From NCBI GenBank assembly GCA_002900995.3, contig CM035312.1, positions 2,934,602-2,998,601 of the forward strand: DNA of 64,000 nt, written 5' to 3'. Origin of the DNA: Ganoderma boninense. Its lineage: Eukaryota; Basidiomycota; Agaricomycetes; Polyporales; Polyporaceae. Each line of letters starts with the position of its first letter. Position 1 is the stretch's first letter. The position numbers were made by a program, and so were the translations under genes. Below are positions 11,236-21,379 of this stretch, piece after piece. Below the pieces are notes generated by a model, which worked only from the letters and a program-made list of their open reading frames with translations, was not told where the DNA came from and ran no database searches.

Positions 11236-13154
11236 GCATGCGCATATGTGAACAGACCGTTTTGTTTCCTGGGGCGGATGTGGGGACGTGCATGGTCCTG
11301 TGTGCGTCAGCCGGCAGTGGCTGAACAGAGATAGACAGCTCTGGCGCTGTCGATCTCTAGAGGCTGTCTATCCGCTGAGCGAACGTATGTAAGTAGAAGA
11401 GGTGCTGGCAAAACATCTTCACAATCATCAAACACAATTTTTCAGAATGACAACTTATATTTGTACTGCTGTTTTTCGGCGTTGAGGACCTGCCAGTGAA
11501 CCCGGTTGTTCTGGAACTAGAAATTTACCATGTGAGTTGTCACGTCACGAAGTGAAGACGACTTCCGCGGACATCATCATATCCTTGCGACAAACTATCT
11601 TGGAATGACGCACCACCACAAAATACAGCGACCAGCGGTGCAACAGCGACAGCGGTGATAGCGGTCTGCCCATAACAAAACTCAGGAACATGTAAACAAG
11701 GCGACACGATAAGATAGGATAGGAGTGCGATAACTACAGAGAACCACAAACATTATCGGAAATAGAAAGCGAGTGTGTGCGTGGAGGATGTGGAGAACGT
11801 GAACGCTAGCTGTTGCGTCTGTCCCCAATGAAGCGAGGTGGAGCTAGGGGGGGCACGCCTTGCCGTAGAGGGGACTGGTTACAATTTACGCTAATGACCA
11901 CCGGGATGACGAGATCGGGAGACACAGTGTTCGGCATTGGGAGGATAACAGTAGGAGTAGTTGTATTGGCGAGGGCGTCAGCGATGTGGAGGACATGGAA
12001 ACGAATTCCTCCTGTGGCGGTTGAGACAAGGAGCGCGGAGACAACATCATACATTACTAATCGCTGTGGTTTGAGTGGCGATGGGGACTAGGATAGTGTA
12101 GAGGATGTTGTTGGAATTCGACGCGTTGGCCGCGGTTAGGACGGGAACTAGACGAGCGGAGACCACGTACCCAGAATCCATGTCTGTCCTGGGTGCGATC
12201 AAAGCGACGATGGTGAGGAGGATGACGTTGTTGAGTTCCATGTCGATGCACATAGGCGTCGAGATGGCTGGAGAGAGATGATATTGAGGATGCCAGCCTT
12301 GTTAGAGGCTTGAATGCAACACTGACCGACGTTCAGAGTGTTGCCGGGGGCCAGTTTAGATGACGGCGGTTGGGGAGAGAAGCAGGACTGCACGGCACTG
12401 CTGTCGAGCTCATGCAGTCAGTGGTTTCTCAGCCAAACAAATATACGCTAGAAACGGTCAGAGATGTCGCACACAAGCCAATGAAGTGAGAGTGTCTATA
12501 TCTCGTAAGTAATGCCGCGTCCTCAAAGTCAAAAGGTGAGAGAGGAATGGGCTCTCCCCCCATTCTGTTTCCTGCGCTCCTGATAACGCCGACTCAACCA
12601 TTTGCTCAGTTCGCGCTTCCGCGTTTCCTCATCGTCGGTGGACTTGTTTGACATAGAAGTGTGCCAATGAAACGAAGAAACCAGATATGCTTTTCAGGCA
12701 GGATAGCTGCCGTGGAATTGAAAGGAACGTTCACCGCTTCCGTATACAGAGCCTACGTTTGCGGCGCTAGCACGGAAAGACCCTGCCTTCAGTAGAGTCC
12801 ACAATGGCGGTCAGGTTTCTACGCATGAGTTGCGGCGCATCATGTGCATAGGCCGATTCGAGACTCGACGACACGTACCGAGTTCTCGCGACGAACGATC
12901 ATCGGGTGCGTCGGCGATGTAGGGTGCATGGTTACCGCAGCTTCCAGGTTGACAGTGATTGCGAACTGACCCCAACTAGTGGGAGACGTCGAACATTGTA
13001 CATTCCACACTGACTGTTAGGAGTATCTGAGCGAGCCTGCGAAGATAGATCAGGGTTGCCTTCTATCAAAGCCAGCTCCGTCGATAGTGGAATAGACATG
13101 CGCTATTGAATTTACAGGGACGACAAGATGCTGATCACATGGAACGACGAGCGA
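11236..13154. other. Intergenic, hydrophobic minus-strand frames of unclear status
   Basis: Minus-strand frames at 11540-11749, 11806-12054 and 12047-12253 encode hydrophobic stretches that could be pieces of a membrane protein, but I could not link them with splice sites in phase and recognise no family. From 12400 to 13154 nothing is seen. Confidence 0.35.
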
Positions 13155-13542
13155 AAGTACTACTAGAAGAGCACGTTATCAAGAGCGCCCGCGACGCCGC
13201 CAAGAAGCGAAGTACCCGCAAAGTCAGACGGGAGGGATTGCATGGCGGGCTGCCGCGCGATGCGGCTGACATTCCCGAATGCGCTCAGGCCAGGGTGCAC
13301 AAGCGGCTTGTCGCGCAGGGACAATTGCTCGACCTCGACGCCAAAGAACATCAGCCCCTCGACGTCTGGGGCTCGGACGAGGACGGTGTCACAGTTCCGC
13401 ACTGAAATTGCGTCGTCTACGCCATGCTCGTGCCAGTCAGTATCACAAAGGCTCCATACGTGCACGGTGTCAATGTTCTCAAGGACAGCTCGCACAGAAG
13501 CGTCCGTAGTGAGGGTGACGCGGCGTTTGGCATCCAGGGGGA
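13155..13542 (-). pseudogene. Inverted 388-bp copy of the last exon of 19061-20646
   Basis: This stretch is the reverse complement of 20267-20654 with no difference that I can see, including the whole C-terminal peptide from RAVLENIDTVHVWSL to GALDNVLF and the stop. It diverges at 13154/20655, eight bases past the stop codon, and runs straight into the N gap. It could be a real inverted duplication or an assembly artefact at a contig end. Confidence 0.85.
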
Positions 13543-13642
13543 NNNNNNNNNNNNNNNNNNNNNNNNNNNNNNNNNNNNNNNNNNNNNNNNNNNNNNNNNN
13601 NNNNNNNNNNNNNNNNNNNNNNNNNNNNNNNNNNNNNNNNNN
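13543..13642. other. Assembly gap (100 N)
   Basis: Exactly 100 N, the usual placeholder for a gap of unknown length. Both flanks are repeated elsewhere in the window (13155-13542 in 20267-20654; 13643-13711 in 6630-6698), so repeats probably broke the assembly. Confidence 0.99.
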
Positions 13643-13711
13643 GGCGGGATATTATTATTATTTGAGTTTCAGTCGCCTGTGCGGGTGCTACCCTAATCAT
13701 TGCGCATTGGA
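13643..13711 (-). repeat. 69-bp perfect repeat, copy 2
   Basis: Exact reverse complement of 6630-6698, starting at the first base after the gap. Confidence 0.85.
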
Positions 13712-13920
13712 AGGTCCACTTCCCTTCCGCATATACGATATTACGCGCTGATGGGAGAAATGAGACATTCACGGAGTAGCCCCGATGGCGCAGGAGCAGG
13801 AATCCCGGCTGCCATGGTACGCGACGAGCGACACACATCCCTGTTCTTGACTTCTCTGCCATTCGCCACCCACACAGAATCTCCGTCTTCCATCCCTCGT
13901 TCCTACCCTGCAACCTCAAC

Positions 13921-16900
13921 ATGAGCCCACATCAAGTACAGCTCACGTTCACTCCACCTGAACGGGCGTGGTTGTTGGCGAGGATGGACAACTCAGACAT
14001 TAAAGATATCCTGGCACAAGGACCAGTGCTCCCCAGCGGCGAGCCCAGCACGTATATTCGCAAGGCAGCGGACGTCCTCTACGCAGGCTTCAAGAAGGCC
14101 TTCACGGCTCCCTATGGCGGTGAAACAGACAAGCAATACAACGAACGACGTAGTAAATCGCATCACAAGGTCAAGCGCAGACTCAAGGAGACTGAAGACG
14201 AATGGGTGACGCGGATGCAAGGCATTAATAAAGTGCGCTTTCGCTTCCCTCCCCTACGGCCAACCTAACTGGGGAAAGCAGCGCATCCATAACTTCGTCT
14301 CTCAACAACATCACGTCCGCCCCAAGCGCAAAACCTCCAACACCTCATCCGCCATCCCAGTTCCCCAGATTCAGCATCAACGTAAATCTCGTGCCGTCAC
14401 GGGATTTGATGTCTTCCAAGGTACCATACCGAACTTACCTGATGACGACGACTCAGGGGAAGAGTGGGCGGCCTCAGGAGAAAAGCACTCTTCAGCGGAT
14501 GGACGGTATCCGGTTGGTCAGGTCCGTTCCCAGGCTTCCCAGCGATGGAAGGGGCTGTCTATGGAGGAGCGCATGCCCTATGAAGAAGAGGCGATCCGTC
14601 GTAACTCCGGTCGGATCGGCGAGTCCGCGCAAGGTGAAGCGTGCTACGAAGCGTCGGAAGTGTCGCCGCCCACACCTCTGTTCGTCCCCTTCCATTTCTA
14701 TTGCAGATCAATGCTCAGATGTGTGTAGGTCTGCTGAAGCCATTGCACTGTGGCTTAAGGCCGTCTTGCAGATGCTCGAGGGCATGAACTGGGGAGGTTT
14801 TGTGTGCGTTGGAGGGCCTGATGAGTGCGGAAATACTCGAAGCTTCATGTGAGAATCCTTCGCTCGGTCCACATGCCCGTGCTGAATATCATGTAGAGAT
14901 GGCGTTGGAGAAAATCGGTACGGCCGCAGCCTGCAGGATGTGCTTTCCGCCTCAGCAAGGTGGAGTCCAGACGAACTCGAAGCGACTGTGAACGTATGGC
15001 TGGAACAATGTAAAACAGGTCAGTAAGGTCTCCTGATCGCAGAGTTCAGTTTAGTCGAGCTCACCGAAACCTCAGCTCGCTTGCCGACAGATGGTCCTGA
15101 AGCGTCGGATTGTCATTTCTCCTCTGGTACGGAAACTTCCCTCAAAGCGGCCATAGCTAATTCACACTGTAGTGCCTCAAACGGCAAATCTCTCAAGCCT
15201 CGCTACACAGCAACTGTCTGCAGGTGTGCATCTCCAATGAATATCACTGGCGTCGTTGACACCTGCATATAGCGGCGCTGTGCGCGCCCACATCCTCAGA
15301 CTCTGTGATGCCGTCGACTAATCCAGAAGCATTCTACAACGATATCCATTTCCATTATGCGGAGAATAGAACACTGGGAAACCTCGGCTATGACTTCGGT
15401 CAAATACGCACGTCTCTCCCATTCTTAGCAACACAGCTTAGAAACGCTAGCCCGGAGGCTGGACACTCCAGGTCTGGTATGACTCGGAGTGAATGTGGCC
15501 ACCCTGATCTTCCGATGGCCAGCTTCATGGGCATGGGTGCGTGCGTGCCACACTACACCGGAGACGGTATCTAATTGAACATCCAGATGGGCCCTCTTCA
15601 TCCGTCGGACGGTCCCCAGCTCTGGACCCTCTGCTCGGCCCACCCGCTGGAGCCGCCAACGGCCACCCTGATCTTCCGATGGCCAGCTTCATGGGCATGG
15701 GTGCGTGCGTGCCACACTACACCGGAGACGGTATCTAATTGAACATCCAGATGGGCCCTCTTCATCCGTCGGACGGTCCCCAGCTCTGGACCCTCTGCTC
15801 GGCCCACCCGCTGGAGCCGCCAACGGCCACCCTGATCTTCCGATGGCCAGCTTCATGGGCATGGGTGCGTGCGTGCCACACTACACCGGAGACGGTATCT
15901 AATTGAACATCCAGATGGGCCCTCTTCATCCGTCGGACGGTCCCCAGCTCTGGACCCTCTGCTCGGCCCACCCGCTGGAGCCGCCAACGGCCACCCTGAT
16001 CTTCCGATGGCCAGCTTCATGGGCATGGGTGCGTGCGTGCCACACTACACCGGAGACGGTATCTAATTGAACATCCAGATGGGCCCTCTTCATCCGTCGG
16101 ACGGTCCCCAGCTCTGGACCCTCTGCTCGGCCCACCCGCTGGAGCCGCCAACGGCCACCCTGATCTTCCGATGGCCAGCTTCATGGGCATGGGTGCGTGC
16201 GTGCCACACTACACCGGAGACGGTATCTAATTGAACATCCAGATGGGCCCTCTTCATCCGTCGGACGGTCCCCAGCTCTCTGGACCCTCTGCTCGGCCCA
16301 CCCGCTGGAGCCGCCAACGGCCACCCTGATCTTCCGATGGCCAGCTTCATGGGCATGGGTGCGTGCGTGCCACACTACACCGGAGACGGTATCTAATTGA
16401 ACATCCAGATGGGCCCTCTTCATCCGTCGGACGGTCCCCAGCTCTGGACCCTCTGCTCGGCCCACCCGCTGGAGCCGCCAACGGCCACCCTGATCTTCCG
16501 ATGGCCAGCTTCATGGGCATGGGTGCGTGCGTGCCACACTACACCGGAGACGGTATCTAATTGAACATCCAGATGGGCCCTCTTCATCCGTCGGACGGTC
16601 CCCAGCTCTGGACCCTCTGCTCGGCCCACCCGCTGGAGCCGCCAACGGCCACCCTGATCTTCCGATGGCCAGCTTCATGGGCATGGGTGCGTGCGTGCCA
16701 CACTACACCGGAGACGGTATCTAATTGAACATCCAGATGGGCCCTCTTCGCCCGTCCGACCGTCCCCAGCTCTAGACCTTCTGTTCGGCACACCAGCCGC
16801 AGGAGCAAACGAGGTGTCAGCTGACAGCGTAGGTGCCACTGTCGGTCCGCCCTCAAATTTGCAGCTGCATCCTCGCTTGCCTTATCCTCAACATCAAATG

Positions 16901-17173
16901 GCGTTGGTAGGCAGCGTAGATACAGAGACTCCATATGTACCGCAGCCGGATGCCGCTACCGTGGTAGCCCCGGCAGGTGAGTTGAAAAAACCGGGTGGCC
17001 CGCACAAACCGAAGACGGCTGGATCCCGCAAGCGTAGTCGCCGGGAATCGTCTCCAGCAGGCGTGGCCATGCCGGACGCGGATGCGGCGGACCCACGGCC
17101 GAAGCGAGCTAGGATACCATCCGCGAAGGTTCGAGAGGGAGGGGGGTGGGTCAGGCCTGGTGCTCACACGTAA
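13921..17173 (+). CDS. Multi-exon nuclear-type protein with a tandem exon-intron array
   Basis: Phase-consistent exons: 13921-14232, 14279-14633, 14707-14848, 14897-15018, 15076 to about 15220, an exon ending at 15536, seven repeated exons, and a last exon 16737-17173. The N-terminus reads LTFTPPERAWLLARMDNSD; a later block RWKGLSMEERMPYEEEA resembles the third helix of an HMG box or a transposon-derived DNA-binding segment. The repeats encode a Pro/Gly/Ala-rich 38-residue unit (SVGRSPALDPLLGPPAG). The last exon adds a Lys/Arg nuclear-localisation-like stretch (KTAGSRKRSRRESS). The join between about 15220 and 15420 is not resolved, and one repeat exon carries a 2-bp insertion. The start at 13921 follows a CT-rich leader. 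Function unknown; presumably a nuclear, chromatin- or DNA-associated protein. Confidence 0.55.
15537..16736 (+). repeat. 164-bp tandem array, each unit a 50-nt intron plus a 114-nt exon
   Basis: Units begin at 15537, 15701, 15865, 16029, 16193, 16359, 16523 and 16687. Each starts with a donor (GTGCGTGCGT), has a CTAAT branch-like site and ends the 50-nt intron at ATCCAG; the remaining 114 nt are 38 codons, so each exon can be added or lost without changing frame. Copies look identical in both exon and intron, apart from a 2-bp CT insertion near 16278 (that unit is 166 bp) and a diverged last exon. Identity in introns as well as exons means recent amplification or gene conversion. Confidence 0.85.
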
Positions 17174-17549
17174 GGCAAGCCCTGTAACTAGGTACCGACA
17201 TTTTTGTTGGAATAAACTATATGCAGAGGCCGGTCAAAGCGAACGCTTGATGCTCTGGAAACCTCAAATGTAACCAGAATGGCGCCGTGACGATGCCGCA
17301 AACACGACCACACTCCGCTAGTACTCGGGAGATGGCGGACCCCAAAGAGTCCTGGCTCCTGGTGTGCCTTCTCGCGTCCCCCCACTCATCTCACCCCCAC
17401 TCGTCTCACTCCTCATTACCGTTATTCAGCACCAATGCCGTTCGCTCGATTTGTTTTTTGGTTCAAGGTATGCTGTCATCCCACCCCAGAGTCTTCCGAG
17501 GCTGAGATAGGTGCATCGGCTGTAGGAGTCCTGTGTGCCTGTCTGGTAC
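17174..17549. other. Intergenic / possible 5' exons
   Basis: A pyrimidine-rich stretch (17380-17450) precedes the next gene. Unrecognised 5' exons of that gene could lie here. Confidence 0.3.
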
Positions 17550-18547
17550 ATGGTGCCCTTCGAACCTGGCATGCCCATTGACTTGTGGAACCTCCGTTGG
17601 CTTAGAACTACTCATCCAGGCCCGCCTGGGTTGGACCTCTTTTTATACGAGGTATTGGATCCTCTAAGCGGCGACTGGCACGTCAATACTGCAACGGACG
17701 AACTCCTGGTTGACCTCGAGGCCCCAGTGGTGCTCATCCGAGCTTGGAGCGTTGAACGCTGCCCCATGCTTGGCTTCGAACTCGCTGCCATCCATCGCAC
17801 CCTTGGGTACCCCTCCCTCCCTCGGGTCCTGTTCCAGGACGAAGGCCGTTCGAATCTTCTCCGCGTTATTGTCTGGACCAAGGCAAGTGTCTGCCATGCT
17901 TGTTCACTGCTATTATCGCTGACGCGTGAGCTAGCTAGTCTGAGCAATCGCCGAATGTGCACATCGTCTCCTTCGTCAACGTTGAACGTGTGGTCAAGCT
18001 CTGCGACCATTTCATGCTCTCAGTGTTCACCTTAGAAGATCGCCAAAGGATCGACATCTGGATGTCTGACTGTATGGACTGGGAGCCCACTACCGTACGC
18101 TCTCGTATCAAGGTCCATCCAAATGTCGACACGCTTTTGGTCAGGCTCCCCGAGGTCGAAGTGGCGGCCGGTATGGGGGATGCGCTGATCCATTTGGAGC
18201 GTAGCATCACTCCGCGCCGGGAGTCACATCAGAGTCAGGCGGCTGTGAAGTGGCGGGTGCGAGTCTCAAGCCCATCCCAGTCGGCGGTCCAACAACACGT
18301 ACTGACGGCTTGCAAATTACAGGAGCAAATCGCAGTCGCACTGTCTGTGACCCCCGTCTACGACGTTGCCATTCCCTCAGCGGTGTTGAACCGTAGAACT
18401 CGGTTGCTCTTACGACGACTGGGCCCGATACAGTACGAGGGCAGTTCATGTTCATACGCCCCACAAAGTGATAAGATGACGTTGGGTAAGCGCGAGGCCG
18501 ATAGCGTTAGCTCGGGTAGTGTTGCGAAGAAGGCGAGGCATTCTTAG
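17550..18547 (+). CDS. Unknown protein, paralogue of 19061-20646
   Basis: Exons 17550-17882 and 17939-18547 give about 313 aa. The 56-nt intron has a GC donor (AAG/GCAAGT) and a TAG acceptor, a GC-AG intron, and phases agree. APVVLIRAWSVERCPMLGFEL corresponds to the stretch APIVLVRGSEVTRCVNFGFSV of the downstream gene, and DIWMSDCMDWEP with VDTLLVRLPEVE to HVWSLCDTDWHE with CDTVLVRAPDVE, in the same order. The C-terminus ends in a bipartite basic stretch (KREADSVSSGSVAKKARH), suggesting nuclear location. The 5' half of the paralogue (Cys/His-rich plus coiled coil) is absent here or lies in undetected upstream exons. Family unknown to me. Confidence 0.6.
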
Positions 18548-19060
18548 GCTATCCATATAGTCCTGTAGCTGTGGCTGTCCGAAACATGACATTTACTGCT
18601 TGGCGCGTTGGCCTATCCGTCGCAGTGAAATAGGTGTGCTATTGCACGGATGTCACCGAGACTATAGTTCGGGTCCATGACATGAATCTCCTTCTCCTCG
18701 CGTCGATATGATTCTGGAAACGTCGCGGTGTATCTATCTTCCTAAGCTGTGAAAATCAAACAACCGCGCGTGCGGGCTTGCACGCTACCAAGCTGCCATC
18801 GGCGACGCGTTGCGCAGCCGGCTATTGCGTCGCCATATTTGTTCACGCTACACGAGTCCCTCGCGACCGCCCCGTGGCATTTAAATGTCGATTGCGGTGA
18901 TGCTTTGCTCTCTGCCGCCTTTCCCTATCCATACGGTCTCACCCTCCGTTTCCAACCTGCCATCCTGTCATCGTCCTCTCTCCTCTCTGCGCTGTTCGCC
19001 TCTCAGAGCCACCGCCCCCCCCCCTTTCTACGAAGTTCTCCTCTTCGCACACTCATCTTA
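18548..19060. other. Intergenic / promoter of the next gene
   Basis: Contains a CT-rich tract at 18960-19040 directly before the ATG at 19061, typical of basidiomycete promoters. No gene seen. Confidence 0.4.
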
Positions 19061-20646
19061 ATGTCGCGCTATCACGTAGTGGACATGCAGCTTGAGAATG
19101 GCAGCAAATACTCCCCGGAGCTTCGGACCTTATGCCACATCGACGCCAAAACGCGTCTCGTCTTCCCTGCCATTTGTCCTCGTTGCTGCGTCCCTAACAC
19201 ACGCTTCAACATCTTCATGACGTACGCCACGGACAAAGCTGGTTTATGGAGCATTCTCGTAAGTGCCTTGCATGTGAACTTGCCACGGTAAAATGTGTAC
19301 AAACTCAAAGACGGATGCCATCTCCACTATCAGTGCCATGGTTGCCACCAGGTGCATACCCCAGAGCAGGACGGGCCTCCAGAAGACGTCAAACGTCTCA
19401 TCCAAGAGCGCGTTCAACACGAGGCTGCCAACAAAGAGGAGCCGAAGACGCGAAAGCATAACGCCAGTGCCATAAACAAGCTCCTGAAGAGGGAGAGGAA
19501 AGTCATGAAGACAGCGGAGAAGAGAGAGAAAGCCAAGAAGCAGGCGGAGCAGGCGGCTAGGCGTGCTCACAAGCGGGATGCCGCACACCTTGAGCATCTT
19601 CGCGACATTCGCGAGGGGGTCTCCAAGCCACGGAGGAAGAATACGTCTAAAGTGAGTACCAGCACGTTGATATCCCTCCTTCCTTCCCTGACACTTTGAA
19701 AGGAAGCGGCTGTTGTTATTCCGCGACAAGTCGAGCTAACGCTGTGGAGCAAGGTGGGTTTGTGGCGTATGTCCCCACACATCGTCGCTTACCATACCAT
19801 GGCAGAATGATGTCGACCCGCTGATTGTGGAGATCGGAGTAACGGATCCATCTTCCTGCGACGTTACCTCCATTCCTCAGGTCGAGCATATCCTCCAGGG
19901 CGGACAGCTCGCGGAGCACTGGGACGTAGACGAGGCTCGTTGGATGCCCGGTATCGCGTCGGCTGACGTCCGCCGTGGGGCTCCAATCGTTCTGGTGCGC
20001 GGCAGCGAAGTAACTCGCTGCGTTAACTTTGGGTTTTCCGTCCATCTTCTTCAAGACGGTGCCGCACTCACGGCTAAAGGCCGGAAGGAGGGACTCAAGG
20101 CCGCTCAAGCAGCTCGGAAGAACGCTTCCGCTCGCATGGGCCTCGTAGCCGAAGTCTGGGTCGTCCTCTGGTTCCAGGTACGTGCGGATGGGGCATGACA
20201 TCACCCTTGAAGAGACCTTCTCTGACGTGCAGAACCAGGATGGATCAAGAGCGGAAGTCTTCAGACTCCCCCTGGATGCCAAACGCCGCGTCACCCTCAC
20301 TACGGACGCTTCTGTGCGAGCTGTCCTTGAGAACATTGACACCGTGCACGTATGGAGCCTTTGTGATACTGACTGGCACGAGCATGGCGTAGACGACGCA
20401 ATTTCAGTGCGGAACTGTGACACCGTCCTCGTCCGAGCCCCAGACGTCGAGGGGCTGATGTTCTTTGGCGTCGAGGTCGAGCAATTGTCCCTGCGCGACA
20501 AGCCGCTTGTGCACCCTGGCCTGAGCGCATTCGGGAATGTCAGCCGCATCGCGCGGCAGCCCGCCATGCAATCTCTCCCGTCTGACTTTGCGGGTACTTC
20601 GCTTCTTGGCGGCGTCGCGGGCGCTCTTGATAACGTGCTCTTCTAG
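19061..20646 (+). CDS. Unknown protein with Cys/His-rich N-terminus and coiled coil
   Basis: Exons 19061-19258, 19334-19651, 19703-19753, 19806-20177 and 20233-20646 join in phase to about 450 aa; introns 75, 51, 52 and 55 nt. The first intron could instead be 19242-19310, which would keep the extra residues DGCHLHYQ. The N-terminus has CPRCC and CHGCH motifs that may bind zinc; residues about 90-170 form a highly charged Lys/Glu coiled coil (KLLKRERKVMKTAEKREKAK). The C-terminal half is shared with 17550-18547. The last exon is duplicated in inverted orientation at 13155-13542. No known family recognised; the tandem paralogue suggests a local gene family. Confidence 0.65.
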
Positions 20647-20654
20647 TAGTACTT

Positions 20655-21379
20655 CCGCTGAATGTCGAACGTTGTTACCCTCCCACCCGCACCCCCGCTC
20701 TCCCCATACATTTCCTACGTCTTCCTCATTCTCATCGCAATGTCCGTCATGTGCGTGCAGATCCTCTTCCGAGCCAGGCAGTGGCAGACCATGCTAGCGC
20801 AGGCGATGTCAATGTCCGTTCTCACTGCCATTTCCCATTATTGGATGGGAAACGTCAATGTATTTCCTCTAGAACCCTATTTCCGTTTCGCCGCCCATCC
20901 TGTGTCTGCATCCAATCGCGCTGTTTGCCCATGTCCTGTATACGTCGCGGTCAATGCATACCTTAGTAGTACAGTATTTCGGATCGCCTTCGGTTCTGAA
21001 GTACACTGATTATGTATTCCCGTACCAAATGTGCCTGCCACGCGCACACGCGCCATATCTCTAGTATCAGGTAACTCAGGAATGAATATTGTAGGTACCT
21101 GTGCTCGAAGAGGACGTCTTTACCTTCATCCGGCGCTCGCCTCACGTCGCTCTGCCACTTTGTCCCTAATACGTATAAGCATCCGCTCACTGTCTGCGAG
21201 TGAAATTGGAGAGCCTCGCTTTATACGTGCTGAGGGGGCAAGGATTTACGATGTACTGAATGGTACGTAGTGTCTCAGACGAATGCGACTATGTTGCATC
21301 CACCATGAGCCAACACGGTTACGGCGGTCTATCAACTGGTCTACATCTACATCTACACCTGCGCCTGCGCTCACGTCCG
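20655..21379. other. Intergenic
   Basis: A plus-strand frame at 20662-21009 would encode one hydrophobic segment (YISYVFLILIAMSVMCVQIL) but has no recognised family and lies just after the stop of the preceding gene, so I do not call it. Confidence 0.35.

Noticed and set aside
11540..12253. Multi-pass membrane protein on the minus strand
   Set aside because: Hydrophobic pieces exist but could not be joined in phase; left as uncertain intergenic sequence.
15499..16740. Array of regular repeats as a CRISPR
   Set aside because: The units are contiguous with no unique spacers, are 164 bp long and carry splice signals; the genome is eukaryotic.
18749..19060. N-terminal extension of the gene starting at 19061
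   Set aside because: The frame is open, but the encoded stretch is derived from the CT-rich promoter-like tract and includes no conserved motif.
20662..21009. Small membrane protein after the gene ending at 20646
   Set aside because: One hydrophobic segment, no family and no splice support; it overlaps the 3' flank of the previous gene.
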